64,000 bases of DNA from G963662905 sp965230045 (lineage in GTDB: Bacteria; Bacteroidota; Bacteroidia; Bacteroidales; WRLA01), in the NCBI GenBank assembly GCA_965230045.1, contig OZ245940.1, positions 1,302,001-1,366,000 on the forward strand, in the 5' to 3' direction. The first letter of the stretch is position 1; every line of letters starts with the position of its first letter. A program made the position numbers and the translations under genes. The notes beneath the pieces were generated by a model, which worked only from the letters and a program-made list of their open reading frames with translations, was not told the DNA's origin and made no database searches. This document shows, in pieces, positions 59,198 through 64,000 of the stretch.

Positions 59198-61594
59198 ATG
59201 AAAAATTTGAAAATTGGATTTATATGTACCCTTATATTATTTTTAAGCGCATCAGGATTGTATGCACAAACAGGAAGCATCAGCGGAAAGGTTTTTGATG
59301 TAAACACAAACGAACCGCTGCCGTTTACGAATGTATTGGTCTGGGGCACGCAAACCGGAGCAACCACCGATCTGGATGGAAATTTCCGTATCGATGGAGT
59401 TTCGGTGGGTTATCACAGGCTTGCTGCCACACAGGTCGGTTATGAAAAAAAGATTACAAGCGATTTTCTGGTAACCAAAAGTAAAGTGGCATATATCGAA
59501 GTGCCTATGAACCAGACCACCGTGGCATTGGAGGCGGTTGTAGTTAAAGCCAATCCTTTCCTGAAAAAGGAAGAAAGTCCGGTGAGTTTGCGAACTCTGG
59601 GCATTGAGGAAATCGAAAAAAATCCGGGTTCTAACCGTGATATTTCACGGGTTATTCAGGCGCTTCCGGGCGTGGCCAGTACGCCGGCCTACCGCAATGA
59701 TGTTATTGTGCGTGGCGGTGGCCCTTCAGAAAATTCCTTTTACCTCGACGGTATCGAAATTCCCAATCTGAACCACTTTGCTACACAAGGAGCATCGGGT
59801 GGCCCTAACGGGATTATCAATGTGGATTTCATCCGCGAAGTGGAGTTTTACTCGGGAGCATTTCCTGCAAACCGTGGTAATGCTTTGAGCTCCATTATCG
59901 AATTTCGGCAGATTGAGCCCAACCGCGATAAGATGAATGTTCGGGCAACATTGGGTGCCAGCGATTTGGCGCTGTCCCTGAATGGCCCCATCAGCGAAAA
60001 TAGCGGGATTCTCTTTTCCGCCCGTCGTTCCTACCTGCAGTTTTTATTCGATGCAATTGGCTTGCCGTTTTTGCCGACTTATAATGATTTTCAATTGAAA
60101 TACGATTGGCGCGTCAACGAAAAGAACCGGATAAGCTTTATTGGCCTGGGCGCAATCGATGATTTCAAACTCAATACCGGCATTGAAAATCCGGACGACG
60201 ATCAACGTTATATTTTAGGTTACCTTCCTGTGAATACCCAATGGAACTATACGGTTGGTATTTCCTGGAAGCATTTTCACAAAAATGGTTTTAGTCAATT
60301 GGTAGCATCACGCAATATGCTGCGCAACAACAGCTACAAATACAAAGACAATGACGAAAGTTCAGAAGCCAATAAGATTCTGGATTATACCTCGGATGAA
60401 GCCGAAAATAAAATCCGTTATGAGCGCCTGCTGAACAGCGGAAACTGGAAAATCCGTTTTGGTGGCGGCGGACAATATGCCAGATACACCAATTCAACAT
60501 ATCAGAAACGCGTTATCAACAACAAACTTACGGTCATTGACTACAACTCAAAACTGAACCTTTTTAGTGCCGAGGCTTTTGGACAAGTGAGCCGCAGCAT
60601 GCTTCAGGATCGACTGACGCTTTCCTTGGGTTTGCGTACCGATATCAGTGATTATTCCAGTGAAATGAGCAATCCGCTTAACCAGCTTTCGCCACGTTTT
60701 TCGGCCAGCTATACTCTGGCTCCAAAATGGAATATCAGCTTCAATACCGGGCGTTATTACCAGCTTCCCGCCTATACCACGCTCGGCTTCCGCGATAATG
60801 AAGGCGATCTGGTGAACAAGCAAAACAATTTGAAATACATTGCCGCCAATCATCTTGTTGCCGGACTGGAGTTTTTGCCTTCAGAGAATGCCAAAATCAG
60901 CCTTGAAGGCTTTTACAAATGGTATCAGGATTATCCTTTTTCGGTTACCGACAGCATTGCACTGGCCAATAAAGGCGCCGATTACGGGGTTTTTGGCGAT
61001 GAAGAAGTGCTCAGCATTAGCGATGGACGCGCATATGGTTTTGAAATCCTGGCCCGCGACCGTATGTTCGAAGGTTTGAATATTATTGTTTCCTATACTT
61101 TTGTGCGCTCCGAATTTCAATCGGCGGATGAAGAGTATATTCCATCATCCTGGGACAATAAACACCTCTTGAATGTAACAGTAACCAAAGGTTTCAAAAG
61201 GAATTGGGACGTGGGTTTGAAATGGCGTTTTGTTGGTGGTGCGCCTTATACGCCATACGATTTGCTCAAATCCGCCAACCGCGCCAACTGGGATGCACAG
61301 GGCAGGGCATATTTGGATTATGGCCGCCTGAATACGCTGAGGTTGGGTAATTTCCACCAGCTGGATGTGCGTGTCGATAAGCAATATTTCTTTGATAAAT
61401 GGTCGCTGATGTTCTATCTGGATATCCAGAACCTCTACAACTTCAAAGCAACAGAGCAGGAATACCTGACCAATCTGGATCCCGATGGCATTCCTGTAAT
61501 CGATCCGGCGAACCCGGAAAATTACATCCTCCGCAGCATTCCAAACGAAGCAGGGCAGGTTTTGCCCACGATTGGGATTATGGTGGAGTTTTAA
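59198..61594 (+). CDS. TonB-dependent receptor with carboxypeptidase-regulatory-like domain
   Basis: A 798-residue outer-membrane receptor. The signal peptide ends GLYAQ. A carboxypeptidase-regulatory domain (about 28-110, ISGKVFDVNTNEPLPFTNVLV and TTDLDGNFRIDGV) is followed by the plug (about 120-235, RDISRVIQALPGVAST, VIVRGGGPSENSFYLDGIEI) and a 22-strand-type barrel ending in a C-terminal VLPTIGIMVEF. No SusD gene follows, so a polysaccharide-utilisation role is not supported; the substrate is unknown. The gene is a single unit convergent with the PhnD-like gene. Confidence 0.92.
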   Translation: MKNLKIGFICTLILFLSASGLYAQTGSISGKVFDVNTNEPLPFTNVLVWGTQTGATTDLDGNFRIDGVSVGYHRLAATQVGYEKKITSDFLVTKSKVAYIEVPMNQTTVALEAVVVKANPFLKKEESPVSLRTLGIEEIEKNPGSNRDISRVIQALPGVASTPAYRNDVIVRGGGPSENSFYLDGIEIPNLNHFATQGASGGPNGIINVDFIREVEFYSGAFPANRGNALSSIIEFRQIEPNRDKMNVRATLGASDLALSLNGPISENSGILFSARRSYLQFLFDAIGLPFLPTYNDFQLKYDWRVNEKNRISFIGLGAIDDFKLNTGIENPDDDQRYILGYLPVNTQWNYTVGISWKHFHKNGFSQLVASRNMLRNNSYKYKDNDESSEANKILDYTSDEAENKIRYERLLNSGNWKIRFGGGGQYARYTNSTYQKRVINNKLTVIDYNSKLNLFSAEAFGQVSRSMLQDRLTLSLGLRTDISDYSSEMSNPLNQLSPRFSASYTLAPKWNISFNTGRYYQLPAYTTLGFRDNEGDLVNKQNNLKYIAANHLVAGLEFLPSENAKISLEGFYKWYQDYPFSVTDSIALANKGADYGVFGDEEVLSISDGRAYGFEILARDRMFEGLNIIVSYTFVRSEFQSADEEYIPSSWDNKHLLNVTVTKGFKRNWDVGLKWRFVGGAPYTPYDLLKSANRANWDAQGRAYLDYGRLNTLRLGNFHQLDVRVDKQYFFDKWSLMFYLDIQNLYNFKATEQEYLTNLDPDGIPVIDPANPENYILRSIPNEAGQVLPTIGIMVEF

Positions 61595-61683
61595 GCCTGG
61601 TTTTGACTTTAAATACTTTATAACCAGACATGAAAGCTTGCTAAAAGCAAGTCCGGATTTTGGTAGTCCTGGACAAATAAAAT

Positions 61684-63570
61684 CTAAAGCTTAGGCTCTT
61701 TTGCCTTTCCCTGCCGTTTTTCTTCACGTTCCAGAAGGTTGATTAAGCGGTTGTATTCTTTCTCTGTAATCTTGCCGTCACTGGTAATGCGCTCTATTTC
61801 TGTTTTGAGGGAGTCGGATATTTGTGACCGTTGCGAGATTATCCCTTTAATTTCATTGATTTTCTCTTTTAAAAACTGATAATGCTGTTCCTTGATATAG
61901 TGTTTTTCAAAGAGTTCGCCAATCTGTAATTTTAACTCGCTGAGGTTTTTGTCAATTTCTTTTCCTTCAAAATGTTCTTTGAGTATATGATTGGCTTGAT
62001 GGAGCATCTGCCGGAAGCGTTTCTTTTTTCGGTAGGAAAAGAAAGTGCCTGCTGCAGCAGTGATGAGTGCGGCCAGTAGTCCGATGACACCCCAGATATT
62101 ATCCAGTTTCGACCAGAAGTTGTCCCATAATCCTTCTTTAGCGGTTGTGTCAATTGCTTGATTATCTGCTTTGTGCAGAATAGTAACCGGGTCGCCTTTG
62201 CTGAGCTTGGTTTCATTTTGGGGTTTCAGTACGGTAAAGCTCTCGTTCAAATGATATGCGTCTGATTCCAATTGTGTTTTATAATGGCCTTCCGATATTT
62301 CAAAGGTATATTCATCTGTAATTCCATCGTTTGTGCCATAATGCACCATCCAGTATTGGTTTTTTCCGTCATAATCAAGACGCGTTTTTACGGGGAATGC
62401 CCCGAGTATTTTATTTTTAAACAGAGGAGGGAAATCCGATATAACATCTATTGGCTGGTCGTGATTAAAAAGCAGTTTATTGTTGAGATAGGCAGAGATG
62501 GAGTATATATTCTGTTTGGGATGGTAAATTTTAAAAATTATGGAATCAGCAGCATCCGAAACGGGATTTTCCAAAACCTGAAAGCGGTTTGTGCCCATAA
62601 GTTCTTCGCGGCAACGTTGGAGCAAAAATTCGATAGTGTCGTTATCCGGACTTGTTTTCGTTTTGTCGTAGCGCAAATAGATTTTGGGTTTGTTACGTTT
62701 TACGCCGCAGAGTGGCCTGAGGCCGTTGTAAAAGCTGTCATCTATTGGAAACCATTGTGTTATGCCCAGGATATTTTTGAAAATTCGGTTATATGTCTCC
62801 AGGTTTTCATGGGCATGAAACATAAAATCTTTTACCTGACGGCGTGTTTTTTCATCTGTTCCTACTGCAAAAACATATGCATTGTAGGGTATAAGGCCGG
62901 TCTTATGCAAAAGGCGTAAGTCGGAAGTATCGATGGACGGCTCCTGAATAAGGGCTTCAATATAAGTGGCTATACCATCGGTTTTTCCATCCTGCAGCGC
63001 CTTTATGGATAAAATATGGGAACCCGAAAAAAGTTCCTCGGAAGTGAAGTCCATACTGGGTTCGATACCATTTTTTATCAAGACATTGTAGGGTAGTTTG
63101 TAGCCGGATGTGGAAAGTGTATGCGTAAACATAAACCTTTTTCCTTTAAGATCGGATAATGTGTATGTGTTGCTGCTGTCAAAAACTACAATTACACCGT
63201 AATATCCTTTACGGCCATTTGCAATATGTGAAGCGAAAGCCTCGATATCGGTAAAACCATTGGCATCAAATTCTTTTTTGGCATCGATATAGGCATTGGG
63301 CGAGAATATAGCCATGTCAATTTCATTATGCATTAAGGCGTATTTCAACCGGTCGTAGGGATATACTTCCAGGCTTGCTTCCTTTCCCGTAACACGTGCT
63401 ATCTCCTGCACAACAGGGTAGTACGTGCTGTTAATTTTTGTGGAATCGCAATAATCAACTACGCCTAAAATGAAACTGTCGGCTTTCTTTTGTGTCTGAG
63501 CATTGAGTGAGACAGAATGAAGAGAGAAACACAGAAGACTTAAGATAAAAATATTGAATTTGTGTTTCAT
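61684..63570 (-). CDS. Membrane-anchored PhnD-like substrate-binding protein with cytoplasmic helical tail
   Basis: From the ATG at 63570 the protein has 628 residues with a signal sequence (end SLNAQTQ); a longer frame begins 43 codons earlier but lacks a leader-like start. A PhnD-type periplasmic binding domain (about 29-290) shows SLEVYPYDRLKYALMHNEID, MAIFSPNAYIDAKKEFD and KGKRFMFTHTLSTSGYKLPY. A second extracytoplasmic region of unknown fold follows (about 295-485), then one membrane helix (about 492-513) and a Lys/Glu-rich, coiled-coil tail of 115 residues ending ITSDGKITEKEYNRLINLLE, which looks like a SHOCT-type motif. No kinase, cyclase or methyl-accepting domain is present. Confidence 0.75.
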   Translation of the reverse strand: MKHKFNIFILSLLCFSLHSVSLNAQTQKKADSFILGVVDYCDSTKINSTYYPVVQEIARVTGKEASLEVYPYDRLKYALMHNEIDMAIFSPNAYIDAKKEFDANGFTDIEAFASHIANGRKGYYGVIVVFDSSNTYTLSDLKGKRFMFTHTLSTSGYKLPYNVLIKNGIEPSMDFTSEELFSGSHILSIKALQDGKTDGIATYIEALIQEPSIDTSDLRLLHKTGLIPYNAYVFAVGTDEKTRRQVKDFMFHAHENLETYNRIFKNILGITQWFPIDDSFYNGLRPLCGVKRNKPKIYLRYDKTKTSPDNDTIEFLLQRCREELMGTNRFQVLENPVSDAADSIIFKIYHPKQNIYSISAYLNNKLLFNHDQPIDVISDFPPLFKNKILGAFPVKTRLDYDGKNQYWMVHYGTNDGITDEYTFEISEGHYKTQLESDAYHLNESFTVLKPQNETKLSKGDPVTILHKADNQAIDTTAKEGLWDNFWSKLDNIWGVIGLLAALITAAAGTFFSYRKKKRFRQMLHQANHILKEHFEGKEIDKNLSELKLQIGELFEKHYIKEQHYQFLKEKINEIKGIISQRSQISDSLKTEIERITSDGKITEKEYNRLINLLEREEKRQGKAKEPKL

Positions 63571-64000
63571 GACTGTATTTGTTTTTGTGATATATGGTGT
63601 CGAAAAATAAGCATTTTTTATTAAAAAGCCCAAAAATAATTTTCGTAATTTTTTTATCCTGATCCCTCCATGATATTTCGGGATGATCACATTCGACATG
63701 CTCAGTGGCTGCTTTCATACCTCAATCAAGAAAATAGAGGTTCTACCAAGAATTTCGTGGGTATTTATAATTTTGAGATTAAAAGTATTTAGAGATATAT
63801 TGATTGGTTATTTATAAAAAAATTCTGATCTCCAACAGATTCCTCCCTCCCGATAACTATCGGGACAAAGCCTTAACCACTTTGTTTGGCTTTGTTCCGA
63901 TCGGAATGACGCTGTTTATTAAGCGTTTAAGGCAAATGCGGCTTGGTCACTGAGCGTCCTGTGGTGAGCGTAGCCGAACCAAGTCGAAGTGCGCCGCATT
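63571..64000. other. Intergenic region with palindromic repeats
   Basis: No gene recognised. TCCCGATAACTATCGGGA (63848-63865) belongs to the TCCCG/CGGGA palindrome group seen inside the MITE-like elements, and GAGCGTAGCCGAA lies at 63966-63978 close to the window end. Confidence 0.55.

Noticed and set aside
59198..61594. SusC/SusD polysaccharide-utilisation locus
   Set aside because: No SusD-like gene or glycoside hydrolase follows the receptor.
61634..61652. Short CTTGC/GCAAG hairpin between the TonB receptor and PhnD-like genes
   Set aside because: Five-base stem without a T tract; too weak to call a terminator.

Overview
The window comes from a Bacteroidota (Bacteroidetes) chromosome, probably an environmental member of the Bacteroidia, although the sequence does not fix the genus. 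Four signs point there: promoter elements of the TAnnTTTG type ahead of many genes; a short primary sigma factor without region 1.1; several secreted proteins with C-terminal type IX secretion (T9SS) sorting domains; and families largely confined to the phylum (GLPGLI protein, PorE-like OmpA protein, CarboxypepD_reg/TonB barrels, TIGR01201-like HU protein, RprX/RprY-like two-component pair).

Layout. 1-7.5 kb (minus strand) holds core information genes rpsO, pnp, rpoD and rpe, a truncated endonuclease/phosphatase gene, a PorE-like protein, queE and a secreted propeller-like protein. 8.6-9.15 kb is an array of three MITE-like hairpin elements. 9.15-11.4 kb has folD and ffh (minus); 11.5-18.3 kb has thrS-infC-rpmI-rplT, nth, bcp, recA and a TPR lipoprotein (plus). 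18.3-26.3 kb mixes signalling (Hpt protein, PAS/GAF histidine kinase), plsC, upp, an ABC permease and a polysaccharide deacetylase/acyltransferase pair. 26.5-32.4 kb has dnaX split by an A10 run, an M13 peptidase, a 428-bp element with terminal inverted repeats and target duplication, and an LruC-domain lipoprotein. 32.6-43.1 kb holds an HU protein, a large nested palindrome and a same-strand row big cargo - small CTERM-like protein - big cargo - small CTERM-like protein - surface peptidase/barrel. 43.3-50.5 kb has rluA-type synthase and panB, then a four-gene secreted-protein operon, two more MITE-like elements and a secreted isochorismatase-like protein. 50.6-56.6 kb is a two-component system divergent from a GLPGLI-barrel pair, with phased TTAACCTT boxes between them. 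56.6-64 kb has a cation efflux protein, a photolyase, a TonB receptor and a PhnD-like membrane sensor.

The most notable items are: (i) dnaX, where the 5' ORF would give a gamma-like protein and a one-base length change in an A10 tract would give a tau-like protein; (ii) the duplicated cargo plus small Gly-rich CTERM-like module; (iii) the two-component system with four TTAACCTT boxes, three clustered just upstream of a TAnnTTTG promoter; (iv) a family of hairpin elements whose copies keep the same arms but carry different self-complementary tips, and which supply the stop codons of two genes; (v) a 428-bp element with perfect 16-bp inverted ends and 9-bp target duplication. No tRNA, rRNA, CRISPR array or intact transposase was seen. 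All functional names rest on reading protein motifs by eye; no database search was run.
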